Source: Allostella sp. ATCC 35155 | Lineage (GTDB): Bacteria; Pseudomonadota; Alphaproteobacteria; ATCC43930; Allostellaceae | Assembly (NCBI GenBank): GCA_006738865.1 | Contig: AP019701.1 | Coordinates: 4,274,001 to 4,338,000, forward strand | Length of the DNA: 64,000 bases | Direction of reading: 5' to 3' | Part shown: positions 1 to 8,133 of the stretch, in pieces | Layout of the letters: every line of letters starts with the position of its first letter | How positions within the stretch are numbered: position 1 is the first letter of the stretch | Translations under genes and position numbers: made by a program | The notes under the pieces: model-generated | Databases searched by the model: none | Told to the model about the DNA's origin: nothing | What the model saw: only the letters and a program-made list of their open reading frames with translations

Positions 1-106
1 AGGCAGTCTCGATCGCCGCGACATGGTCGCACTGTGCGTCGAGGGCCACCACCACCCGGCGGACGGCGAATGCGGGTCGGACGCTTTCAACGGTCGTCGC
101 GGCCAT
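1..106 (-). CDS. Start of a universal-stress-protein-like CDS (partial)
   Basis: Only the first 35 codons are inside the window; the gene runs off the left edge. The ATG (complement of 104-106) has a strong GGAGGGG-type ribosome binding site just upstream. The visible N-terminus ends in a hydrophobic strand, RRVVVALDAQ, which resembles the first beta strand and nucleotide loop of UspA-like proteins; that family call is a guess from very little sequence. The start lies inside the last codons of the Lon-like protease gene (20-base overlap, same strand), so the two are probably cotranscribed. Confidence 0.55.
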   Translation of the reverse strand, partial: MAATTVESVRPAFAVRRVVVALDAQCDHVAAIETA

Positions 107-2531
107 GGCGTCCCCTCCGGTTGGGCCGGCCGTTCAGGCCCTGCGCCTCCGCCCGCTCGGCGAGCTTGGCCAGGCGGCGGGCGACCGCGTGGTTGACCGA
201 GCCCGGCGGCCAGTTGCCGCCGGCATCGGGCTCGCCGGCCGGCAATCCGGTCAGGATCGCGATGCCTTCGTCGACCGTCGAGACGGCCCAGACATGAAAG
301 CGGCCCTCGGCCACCGCCGCGGCGACGTCCGGACGGACCATCAGGTTCTTCACGTTGGTCGCCGGGATCATCACCCCCTGCTCGCCCGTCAGGCCGCGCG
401 CGGCGCAGACGTCGAAGAACCCTTCGACCTTCTCGTTGACCCCGCCGATCGGCTGCACCTGCCCGCGCTGGTCGACCGAGCCCGTCACGGCGATCGACTG
501 CTTCAACGGGATCTCGCCGATCGCCGACAGCAGGGCATAGAGTTCCGTCGAAGACGCGCTGTCGCCGTCGACGCCGCCATAGGACTGCTCGAACACCAGC
601 GTCGCCGACAGCGCCAGCCGGCGCGTCGCGCCGAAGCGGCTGCCGAGGAAGCCCGTCAGGATCATCACGCCCTTGGAATGGAGCGGCCCGCCCAGTTCCG
701 CCTGGCGCTCGATGTCGAGCACCTCGCCGGCGCCCAGCCGGACGCGCGCGGTGATGCGGCTGGGCAGGCCGAAGGCGAAGCCGCCGACGCTCTGCACCGC
801 CAGGCCGTTGATCTGGCCGACCGCGGTTCCCTCGGTCTCGACGAGGAAGGTGCGGCGCCGCATCTCCTCCAGCGCGCGGGTGTAGATGCGGTCGGAGCGT
901 CGGCGCTGGGAATCGATCGCCCGCTGCACCGCCTCGGCATCGACGGTGGACGATCCCGCCCGGCAGGCATGCCAGTCGGCCTCCTGCAACAGGTCTTCCA
1001 GCATGCGGACGCGCAGGGACAGCCGCTCGGAATCGCCGGTCATGCGGGCCGAATGGTCGATGAGCCGGGCCAGGCCGCCGCGATCGACGGGGCGGACGCC
1101 CACCCTGGCCGCGCTCGCCGCGAGCAGGCGGGCATAGAGCGCGGTGTTGCCGCCGTCGCGCTCCATCCGGTCGTCGAAATCAGCCGCGACCTTGAAGAGC
1201 CTGCCGAAATCGGGATCGGCCGCGGCCAGCAGGTAGTAGAGGTTCGGCGGCCCGATCAGCACGACCTTGACGTCGAGCGGGATCGGCTCGGGCTCGAGCA
1301 GCACGGTCGAGGTCATGCTCAGCATCGCTTCCAGCGATTCGAGCTTGACCCGGCGCGCCGCCAGCGCCCGCTTCAGGCTCTCCCAGGCAAAGCCGTTGGC
1401 GAGCACACGGTAGGCGTCGAGCACCAGATAGCCGCCGTTGGCGGCGTGCAGCGCCCCCGGCTTCATCAGGTTGAAGTCGGTGATCAGCGCCCCGAAGCGG
1501 GCCTGATGCTCGATGCGGCCGACCAGCCCCTGATGGGTCGGATGGTCCTCGTAGACGACGGGGGCGCCAGTCGCGCCGGTATGGTCGACGAAGACGTTGA
1601 CCTGATAGCGCCGGCCGCTCGCCGGGTCGCCGTTGGCCCCGCCGCCGGCCGCCAGCATGCCCATCATCGCCTCCGGCCCCTGCTGGGGTTGGGGCAGGAA
1701 GTCGCGCGCATTCTCCATGACGTCGCGCTCGACCGCGTCGAGGAACTCCTGCACCACGGTCAGGTCGAGATAGCCCTTGCGCACCTCTTCGATCAGGTGC
1801 GCCACGGCGAAGCGGGTGACGTCGCGGTTGAGCTGGGTCACCAGTTCGCGATGCGCGCGCTCCCATTCCGGCAGCTTGCGGACGATCGCCTCCAGCTCCG
1901 CCTGATAGCGCTCGATCGCGCCCTTGAGGCGGTCCTGCTCCTCCTGGGGCAGGGCCTTGAAGACGTCCGGCGCCATGACCTCGCCGTCGCGCGCCGGCGC
2001 CAGCGCCAGCCCGTTCGGGGTCCGGACGAGGGCCACATCCTCCTTCTGGGCGCGCTCGGAGAGGTCCATGAAGGCCTGCTCCTGGCGTTGCTTGAACTGC
2101 TCGTCGACGACCTCCCGCCGCTGGCGATAGTCGTCGCCCTCGAAGGCGGCCGGCAGGGTGGCGCGCAGTTCCTGGACCAGCTTGCGCATCGCCCCGGCCA
2201 GGGGTGCTGCCCGCCCGGGCGGCAGGCGCATCGCCCGCGGCTGTCCGGGATTGGCGAAGTTGTGGACATAGGCCCAGTCCGACGGGACCGGATCGGCCGC
2301 CGCCTGGTCGGTCAGGAGATGCTGGATCAGCGTGTGCTTGCCGGTTCCGGCCGGCCCGAAGACGAAGAGGTTGTACCCTTCCTGCCGCATGCCGATGGCG
2401 AACTCGATCGCCTCGACGGCCCGCCCCTGCCCGACCAGCCCGGTCAGCGGCTCGGCCTCGGCCGAGGTGGCGAAGGGGATCGCGGCAGGGTCGGTGCGGC
2501 GATAGAGCTGTTCGGCGGTGAGCTTGGCCAT
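87..2531 (-). CDS. Lon-like ATP-dependent protease (AAA+ with Lon proteolytic domain)
   Basis: An 814-residue AAA+ serine protease of the LonB/YcbZ-like branch, expected to unfold and degrade cytosolic proteins. The Walker A loop GPAGTGKHT is at residues 59-67, followed by a long coiled insert (about 100-260) and the ATPase core. The C-terminal Lon domain has the Ser-Lys dyad: Ser658 in GDSAS and Lys701 in NEKVEG, 43 residues apart as in E. coli Lon (S679/K722). It lacks the large N-terminal substrate domain of classical Lon, as is usual for this subfamily. It lies 28 bases downstream of the dehydrogenase gene on the same strand and overlaps the stress-protein-like gene. Confidence 0.93.
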   Translation of the reverse strand: MAKLTAEQLYRRTDPAAIPFATSAEAEPLTGLVGQGRAVEAIEFAIGMRQEGYNLFVFGPAGTGKHTLIQHLLTDQAAADPVPSDWAYVHNFANPGQPRAMRLPPGRAAPLAGAMRKLVQELRATLPAAFEGDDYRQRREVVDEQFKQRQEQAFMDLSERAQKEDVALVRTPNGLALAPARDGEVMAPDVFKALPQEEQDRLKGAIERYQAELEAIVRKLPEWERAHRELVTQLNRDVTRFAVAHLIEEVRKGYLDLTVVQEFLDAVERDVMENARDFLPQPQQGPEAMMGMLAAGGGANGDPASGRRYQVNVFVDHTGATGAPVVYEDHPTHQGLVGRIEHQARFGALITDFNLMKPGALHAANGGYLVLDAYRVLANGFAWESLKRALAARRVKLESLEAMLSMTSTVLLEPEPIPLDVKVVLIGPPNLYYLLAAADPDFGRLFKVAADFDDRMERDGGNTALYARLLAASAARVGVRPVDRGGLARLIDHSARMTGDSERLSLRVRMLEDLLQEADWHACRAGSSTVDAEAVQRAIDSQRRRSDRIYTRALEEMRRRTFLVETEGTAVGQINGLAVQSVGGFAFGLPSRITARVRLGAGEVLDIERQAELGGPLHSKGVMILTGFLGSRFGATRRLALSATLVFEQSYGGVDGDSASSTELYALLSAIGEIPLKQSIAVTGSVDQRGQVQPIGGVNEKVEGFFDVCAARGLTGEQGVMIPATNVKNLMVRPDVAAAVAEGRFHVWAVSTVDEGIAILTGLPAGEPDAGGNWPPGSVNHAVARRLAKLAERAEAQGLNGRPNRRGRHGRDDR

Positions 2532-2559
2532 GATCCTCGGTTCCGAATGGCGGCGGACG

Positions 2560-3639
2560 TCAGGCGATCCGGTCCATGACCGCCCGGGTCACGTCCTCGG
2601 TTCCATGGGAACCGCCGATCTCGACCGGAAAGGCCGCGCCATCGGCGAAGGCCCGCTCGACCGCGGCGTCGAGCGCGTCGGCCGCCTCGACCAGCCGTTC
2701 CTGTCCGTGGCGATGGCCGAGCCATTCCAGCATCATCGCCGTCGACAGCAGCATCGCGGTCGGGTTGGCGATGCCGCGACCGGCGATGTCGGGCGCGCTG
2801 CCATGGGCCGGCTGGAAGAGCGCGTGCTCCAGCCCGATCTCAGCCGAGGGCGCCAGCCCCATGCCGCCGACGATGCCGCCGCCGACGTCCGACAGGATGT
2901 CGGCGAACATGTTCTCCATCACCATGACGTCGAAATCCCAGGGCCGCTTGACGAGGTCGAGGGCAGCCGCATCGACATAATGGTGACGCGCCGCGATGTC
3001 GGGGTGGTTGGCCGCGCGCTCGTCGAAGACCTTGCGGAAGAAGGCCATCGAGACGAAGACGTTCGCCTTGTCGACGCAGGTCACCAGCCCCTTGCCCCCC
3101 TTCGCCTTGCGGCGGCGGGCGAGGTCGAAGGCGAAGTCGAACAGCTTCTCCGATGTCGCGCGGGTGATGACCAGCGTGTCGCGCGCCTCGCGGTCGTCGA
3201 TCACCACCCCCTTCCCGCGCGAGGCGAAGAGGCCCTCGGTCAGCTCGCGGATGATCACGAGGTCGATGTCCGCGGCCTTCGGGCTGGCCAGCACCGCGGG
3301 CGTGTTCGGCAGCCGGCGGACCGGCCGCACGCCGGCATAGAGCTGGAAGTCGACCCGCATCTGCAGGTGCGGCGCGATCTCGGTCCCGTCCGGCCAGCGC
3401 ACGTCGGGCAGGCCCATGGCGCCGAAGAGGATGGCGTCGGCCGATCGCGCCGCCTCCCAGGCGCCCTGCGGCATCTCGCGCCCGGTCTCGCGCCAGTAGG
3501 CGGCGCCGCCGGGGTGCTCCTCGGCGGCGAGTCGGAACCCGAACCGCGCCTGCAGCCGGTCGAGCACCGCGCCCGCCGCCGCCGCAACCTCGACCCCGAT
3601 GCCGTCACCCGGCAGCACGCATATCCTGAGATCGCTCAT
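2560..3639 (-). CDS. Isocitrate/isopropylmalate dehydrogenase family protein
   Basis: A 359-residue NAD(P)-dependent beta-decarboxylating dehydrogenase. The N-terminal LPGDGIGVEV strand and loop, the substrate-binding stretch LYAGVRPVRRLPN (about 104-116), the metal-binding ENMFADILSDVGG segment and the C-terminal nucleotide loop HGSAPDIAGRGIANP are all family hallmarks. Substrate could be 3-isopropylmalate, tartrate or another 2-hydroxyacid. The substrate loop reads MRVDFQLYAGVRP rather than the usual LeuB form and no leuC or leuD gene is nearby, so I do not assign leuB. It is probably the first gene of the minus-strand unit that continues into the Lon-like protease. Confidence 0.88.
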   Translation of the reverse strand: MSDLRICVLPGDGIGVEVAAAAGAVLDRLQARFGFRLAAEEHPGGAAYWRETGREMPQGAWEAARSADAILFGAMGLPDVRWPDGTEIAPHLQMRVDFQLYAGVRPVRRLPNTPAVLASPKAADIDLVIIRELTEGLFASRGKGVVIDDREARDTLVITRATSEKLFDFAFDLARRRKAKGGKGLVTCVDKANVFVSMAFFRKVFDERAANHPDIAARHHYVDAAALDLVKRPWDFDVMVMENMFADILSDVGGGIVGGMGLAPSAEIGLEHALFQPAHGSAPDIAGRGIANPTAMLLSTAMMLEWLGHRHGQERLVEAADALDAAVERAFADGAAFPVEIGGSHGTEDVTRAVMDRIA

Positions 3640-3840
3640 GACGTTCCCGCCCCCGCTGATCCGCCCGTTCCGCGCGCGATACCGCCGCCAATATGCCGGC
3701 CGGGACGCCGCGAAGCGACTCGTCGCCCCGGCGGAATCGTGTTAAATCTTTGTATGGCTTCGGGCTTTCGGTCGTCGTGGACGTCCGGGCTCGCGGCCAC
3801 CTGCCGAGGATAGCTCGGATCTTCCTGCCGACGAGGACCC

Positions 3841-4653
3841 GTGAACCGTTCCTGCCGTAGCCTGATCTGCGCCTCCGCCATCCTCGTCGGACTTCTGGGC
3901 TGCGCGACGCCGCCCCAGGATCCGGAAGACCGGGCCCAGTGGGAGGAAGAGAACGATCCCCTGGAGCCGCTGAACCGGGAGATCTTCGCAGTCAATCGCG
4001 TCATCGACGGCCTGCTGATCAAGCCGGCGGCGATGATCTATCGCGGCGTCGTGCCCGAAGAGGGGCGCGATGCGATCCGCAACGTGCTGGGCAACCTGAA
4101 GGAGCCCGTCTACGCCGCCAACCATCTGCTGCAGGGCGACCTCGGCGGGGCGGGCGACGCGGTGGCGCGCTTTGCGGTCAACACCACGGTCGGAGTCGCC
4201 GGCATCATGCAGCCGTCGGCCGACATGGGGCTGCCGCGACAGCCCAACGATTTCGGCAAGACCCTGCACATCTGGGGCACCGGCGAGGGCCCCTACCTGG
4301 TCCTGCCGCTGCTCGGGCCGTCCAACCCGCGCGACACGGCCGGGCTGGTGGCCGACGCCCTGATGGACCCCTTCATGTGGGCCGCCAGCGCCAACGACAT
4401 GAACTGGATCACCTACACCCGCACCGGCCTCGACATCCTCGACCGGCGCGCCCAGGTGATCGACACCCTCGACGATATCGAGCGCAACTCGCTCGACTTC
4501 TATGCCCAGATCCGCACCCTGACGAAGCAGCGCCGGACCGAGGAATTGCGCCGTGCCGCCGAACGGGCGGCGGCCTCGGCCGACATCGAGCGGGCGCCGA
4601 CGGCCCGGATCGATCCGGGCGGTGCGCAGCTGGCGGCGATCGAGCGGCGTTAG
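3841..4653 (+). CDS. mlaA: MlaA (VacJ) family outer-membrane lipoprotein
   Basis: A 270-residue lipoprotein of the phospholipid-transport (Mla) system. MlaA sits in the outer membrane and removes misplaced phospholipids from the outer leaflet for retrograde transport. A GTG start gives a signal peptide ending in the lipobox LLGC (residues 18-21). The MlaA core follows: [12 protein letters not shown], then [25 protein letters not shown] and [14 protein letters not shown], all characteristic. A GAGGAC ribosome binding site precedes the start. Other mla genes are not in the window. ispH follows 31 bases downstream of the stop, so they may share a transcript. Confidence 0.93.
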   Translation: MNRSCRSLICASAILVGLLGCATPPQDPEDRAQWEEENDPLEPLNREIFAVNRVIDGLLIKPAAMIYRGVVPEEGRDAIRNVLGNLKEPVYAANHLLQGDLGGAGDAVARFAVNTTVGVAGIMQPSADMGLPRQPNDFGKTLHIWGTGEGPYLVLPLLGPSNPRDTAGLVADALMDPFMWAASANDMNWITYTRTGLDILDRRAQVIDTLDDIERNSLDFYAQIRTLTKQRRTEELRRAAERAAASADIERAPTARIDPGGAQLAAIERR

Positions 4654-4684
4654 CGCGGGCCTTCCCCGTGCTATGGTGGCGGGC

Positions 4685-5665
4685 ATGAACCCCGCCACCG
4701 CAACGGCCGCCGCGCCGCTGGAGATCGTGATGGCCGAGCCGCGCGGCTTCTGCGCCGGCGTCGACCGCGCCATCGACATCGTCGAGCGGGCGCTCGCCAA
4801 GTACGGCGCGCCCGTCTATGTCCGGCACGAGATCGTCCACAATCGCCACGTCGTCCAGTCGTTGAAGGCGAAGGGCGCGGTCTTCGTCGCCGAGCTCGAC
4901 GAGGTGCCGGCCGGCGCCGTCACCATCTTCAGCGCCCACGGCGTCGCCCGCTCCGTCGTCGACGAGGCGGGCCGGCGCGAACTGCACGTCATCGACGCCA
5001 CCTGCCCGCTCGTCACCCGCGTCCATCTCGGCGGCCAGCGCTATGTCCGCCAGGGCCGCGAAGTGGTGCTGATCGGCCATGCCGGCCATCCCGAGGTCGT
5101 CGGCACCATGGGCCAGATCCCCGGCCGGGTGCATCTGGTCGAGACGGTCGAGGACGTTGCGCGCATGGAGGTCGGCGATCCGGAGCAGCTCGCCTTCGTG
5201 ACCCAGACGACGCTCGCCGTCGACGACACCCGTGACATCATCGCCGCGCTCCAGGCCCGCTTCCCCGCCATCGTCGGGCCCGGCACCCGGGACATCTGCT
5301 ACGCGACCCAGAACCGGCAGGAAGCGGTGCGGCTGCTGGCGGCCGAGACCGACCTCGTGCTCGTCGTCGGCTCGCCCAACAGCTCGAACTCGAACCGCCT
5401 GCGCGAGCTGGCGGCCGAGGCCGGCCGGCCGGCCTACCTCATCGACGATGCCGAGGGGCTGGACCCGGCATGGCTGGACGGCCGGCGATCGGTCGGCATC
5501 ACCGCCGGCGCCTCGGCGCCCGAGCATCTGGTGCAGGGCGTGGTCGAGGCCCTCGGCCGGATCCGCCCGACCCGCCTGCGCCGGCTGGCGGGCGCGGTCG
5601 AGGATCTGCATTTCCGGCTGCCGTCGGAACTGATCGACGTCGAGACCGCTGGACACATGAACTGA
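4685..5665 (+). CDS. ispH: 4-hydroxy-3-methylbut-2-enyl diphosphate reductase
   Basis: IspH catalyses the last step of the non-mevalonate isoprenoid pathway, reducing HMBPP to isopentenyl and dimethylallyl diphosphate with a [4Fe-4S] cluster. The three cluster cysteines are visible: C23 (GFCAGVDRA), C107 ([10 protein letters not shown]) and C205 (ICYATQNRQ). The SAHGV and [14 protein letters not shown] motifs are also present. The length of 326 residues is normal. I use the ATG at 4685; an in-frame ATG at 4673 would add four residues. It is cytosolic and follows mlaA on the same strand. Confidence 0.96.
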   Translation: MNPATATAAAPLEIVMAEPRGFCAGVDRAIDIVERALAKYGAPVYVRHEIVHNRHVVQSLKAKGAVFVAELDEVPAGAVTIFSAHGVARSVVDEAGRRELHVIDATCPLVTRVHLGGQRYVRQGREVVLIGHAGHPEVVGTMGQIPGRVHLVETVEDVARMEVGDPEQLAFVTQTTLAVDDTRDIIAALQARFPAIVGPGTRDICYATQNRQEAVRLLAAETDLVLVVGSPNSSNSNRLRELAAEAGRPAYLIDDAEGLDPAWLDGRRSVGITAGASAPEHLVQGVVEALGRIRPTRLRRLAGAVEDLHFRLPSELIDVETAGHMN

Positions 5666-5676
5666 CGCCCGGTCAG

Positions 5677-5706
5677 GCGGACGGCGAATCAGCGGACAGC
5701 GAATCA
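5677..5706 (+). repeat. Tandem 15-bp imperfect direct repeat
   Basis: Two adjacent copies, GCGGACGGCGAATCA at 5677-5691 and GCGGACAGCGAATCA at 5692-5706, differ at one base. The second copy ends in the TCA that is the stop codon of the minus-strand MFS gene. The first copy therefore places a second in-frame stop 15 bases beyond. It looks like a short local duplication in the gap between the convergent ispH and MFS genes. Confidence 0.8.
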
Positions 5707-6870
5707 GGCCGGCGGCGGCTCCAGCGCGGCCGTCATCGCCCGCCGCCGCCGCCAGGCCCAGACCCAGGCGACCATGCCGGCCGTGGCGCCGATCCCCATG
5801 GCGAGCTGCAGGCCGATGATGTCCGAGAACGTGCCGACGACGAGCGCGCCCGCCGCCGGGCCGCCGCGGAAGATGATGCCGTAGAGGCTGAGGACGCGGC
5901 CGCGCATGCGCGGATCGACGGCCGTCTGGACCAGGGTCTGGGTGGTGACGCCGCTCGCGACCAGCCCCATGCCGGAGATCGCGAGGCAGGCGAGGCCGAG
6001 CGGGAACCAGCCGCTGGCGACGAAGCAGAGCGTCGAGACCGAGAGCAGGATGGTGCTGCCCAGCGTGATCCGAGTCAGGCCGCGCAGGCCCTCGCGCCGC
6101 GCGAGCCAGATGCCGGCGACGATCGCCCCGCCGCCGATGACCGAGGTCATCATGGCGAGCCCGTCCGCGCCGCGGTGGAAGACGTCGGCGGCGAAGCCCG
6201 GCAGCAGCTCGACGAAAGGGCGCACGGTCATCGAGTTGATCGTCAGCAGCAGCAGCAGCGGCCCGACGCCGGGATGGCGGGCGGTGTAGCGGATGCCGTC
6301 GGCGACGTCCCCCAGCAGCGAGCGGCGCAGCTCGGGCGCCGCCGGCGCGATCCGTGGCAGGCGGATGCGCGTCAGGGCCAGCAGGAAGGCGAGGAACGTC
6401 AGCGCATTGGCACCGAACACCGCCGCCGTGCCGCCCGAGACGATGAGGGCGCCGGCCAGCGCCGGCCCGACGAAGCGCGCGAGGTTGAAAACGATCGAGT
6501 TGATGGCGACCGCCGTCGACAGGTCCTGCTGCGGCACGAGGCTGGAGATGATGGCGAGGCGCGATGGCTGGTTGAAGCCGATGACGATGCCGTTGAACAT
6601 GACCAGGGCGAAGAGGAGCGGCATGTCGATATTGCCGGTCCAGGTCAGCAGGAACAGCGTCGCCGCCTGGCACATCGCCAGCGTCTGCGAGGCGCGGATG
6701 ATGCGCAGCCGGTCGAAGCGGTCGGCGATGGCGCCGCCGAGCGGCCCGAAGAAGACCGAGGGGAAGAGGTCGGCGAAGGCGACCAGCCCCAGCCAGGCGT
6801 GCGAGTGCGTCAGCTCCCAGGTCAGCCAGCCGACGCCGATGCGCTGCATCCAGGTACCGACCAGCGACAC
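5704..6870 (-). CDS. MFS transporter (MFS_3 / EntS-like exporter)
   Basis: At least 388 residues with about 12 hydrophobic segments. The N-terminal VSLVGTWMQRIGVGWLTWEL and the loop FADLFPSVFFGPLGGAIADR are typical of the MFS_3 family of small-molecule exporters; substrate unknown. The start is a problem: no ATG exists on this strand between 6849 and 7117. The GTG at 6870 would cut into the first membrane helix. The frame stays open to 7005 and encodes a family-like extension (RALRNPNYAVYVAGNS), so translation may begin at a CTG upstream, for example at 6912 or 6960. The gene is convergent with ispH and divergent from the kinase gene at 7105. Confidence 0.85.
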   Translation of the reverse strand: MSLVGTWMQRIGVGWLTWELTHSHAWLGLVAFADLFPSVFFGPLGGAIADRFDRLRIIRASQTLAMCQAATLFLLTWTGNIDMPLLFALVMFNGIVIGFNQPSRLAIISSLVPQQDLSTAVAINSIVFNLARFVGPALAGALIVSGGTAAVFGANALTFLAFLLALTRIRLPRIAPAAPELRRSLLGDVADGIRYTARHPGVGPLLLLLTINSMTVRPFVELLPGFAADVFHRGADGLAMMTSVIGGGAIVAGIWLARREGLRGLTRITLGSTILLSVSTLCFVASGWFPLGLACLAISGMGLVASGVTTQTLVQTAVDPRMRGRVLSLYGIIFRGGPAAGALVVGTFSDIIGLQLAMGIGATAGMVAWVWAWRRRRAMTAALEPPPA

Positions 6871-7104
6871 CGAGTTGCCCGCGACGTAGACGGCGTAGTT
6901 CGGGTTCCGCAGGGCGCGGAGGATGAGGCCGATGCTGCTGATGGCGAGGGTTCCCGGCAGGCCCCGAGGCAGGGCGCCTGCGGGATGTTCGGATGGCGGC
7001 CGAGTCTACGGCGATCGGCGGCCGGCGAAAAGTAGCCTCGCACGGGCGGCTGTGGTCGACTAGGCTTCCGGCCGCCCCACCCCAGAGGCCGGCGACGCGC
7101 GGAC

Positions 7105-8133
7105 GTGAACGACCCCACCCCATCCACCGACGACCTCGTGCCGGTCCTCGTCCGACTCGGGCTCGTGCCGGACGGGACGGCACCGCGCCTGGAGCCGCTG
7201 ACCGGCGGCGTCTCCTCCGACATCTGGAAGGTCACGGCCGGTGGCCGCGTCTTCTGCGTCAAGCGGGCGCTGGCCAAGCTGAAGGTCGCGCAGGACTGGC
7301 GGGCGCCGGTCGGCCGCAACGCCAACGAGGCGGCCTGGATCGAGACCGCCCGGCGCATCGTGCCCGGCTCGGCCCCGCGCATCCTGGCGCACGACCCGGA
7401 GGCCGGGCTCTTCGCCATGGAGTTCCTCGATGCGGAGCGCCACCCGCTGTGGAAGGCCGAGCTGCGCGACGGGCGGGTCGACCCCGAGGACGCCGCCCGG
7501 GTGGGGTCGGCCCTGGCGCGCATCCATGCCGCCACGGCCGGCGATGCCGAAGTCGCCCGGCGTTTCGCGACCGACGCCATCTTCCACGCCATCCGCCTCG
7601 AGCCCTACCTGCTGGCGACGGCGCGTGCGCATCCCGACCTGGCGCCGGTGCTGGAAGGGCTGGTGGCGCGCACCGCCGCCACCCGCCTCGCCCTCGTCCA
7701 TGGCGACGTCAGCCCGAAGAACATCCTGCTGGGGCCGGACGGTCCCGTCTTCCTCGACGCCGAATGCGCCTGGTACGGCGACCCGGTGTTCGACGTCGCC
7801 TTCTGCCTCAACCACCTGCTGCTGAAGTGCCTGTGGAACCCGGCCGCGACGCCGCAGCTGCTCGCGGCCTTCGACCGGCTGGCCGGCGCCTGGCTCGACG
7901 GCGTCGCGTGGGAGCCGCGGGCGACGGCCGAGGCGCGGGCGGCGAGCCTGCTGCCCGGCCTCTTCCTCGCCCGCGTCGACGGCAAGTCGCCGGTCGAGTA
8001 CCTGACGGCGGAGGCCGACCGCGACCGCGTGCGCCGCACCGCCCGCCGCCTCCTGACCCATCCCGTCCCCCGTCTCGCCGCCGTGCGCGAGATATGGCGG
8101 ACCGAACTCGCCGAGAGCCGAACCCAAGCATGA
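7105..8133 (+). CDS. APH-type phosphotransferase (small-molecule kinase)
   Basis: A 342-residue protein of the aminoglycoside phosphotransferase/choline kinase fold, transferring phosphate from ATP to a small hydroxylated compound. The catalytic loop HGDVSPKN (residues 199-206, base D201, metal ligand N206) and the metal motif FLDAE (D218, E220) followed by GDPVFDVA are intact. The N-terminal nucleotide lobe includes FCVKRAL, whose lysine should bind ATP. The start is a GTG. The stop overlaps the ATG of the enolase homologue (ATGA at 8130-8133), implying translational coupling. No resistance gene is nearby, so a metabolic kinase is more likely than an antibiotic-modifying enzyme. Confidence 0.88.
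   Translation: MNDPTPSTDDLVPVLVRLGLVPDGTAPRLEPLTGGVSSDIWKVTAGGRVFCVKRALAKLKVAQDWRAPVGRNANEAAWIETARRIVPGSAPRILAHDPEAGLFAMEFLDAERHPLWKAELRDGRVDPEDAARVGSALARIHAATAGDAEVARRFATDAIFHAIRLEPYLLATARAHPDLAPVLEGLVARTAATRLALVHGDVSPKNILLGPDGPVFLDAECAWYGDPVFDVAFCLNHLLLKCLWNPAATPQLLAAFDRLAGAWLDGVAWEPRATAEARAASLLPGLFLARVDGKSPVEYLTAEADRDRVRRTARRLLTHPVPRLAAVREIWRTELAESRTQA

Noticed and set aside
105-2579. An 824-codon open frame on the plus strand, antisense to the Lon-like protease.
   Set aside because: The translation is low-complexity Arg/Gly/Asp-rich sequence without any domain, while the opposite strand has a complete protease with intact active site. Long antisense frames are expected at this G+C content.
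6993-8129. A plus-strand frame continuous with the enolase homologue, which could suggest a kinase-enolase fusion.
   Set aside because: This part is an alternative frame through the kinase gene and translates to Arg/Pro/Gly-rich sequence. The kinase is read in another frame and the ATGA overlap marks the true enolase-like start at 8130.
7105-8133. Possible aminoglycoside-resistance gene.
   Set aside because: The kinase fold is generic; neighbours are metabolic enzymes and no other resistance or mobile genes are present.
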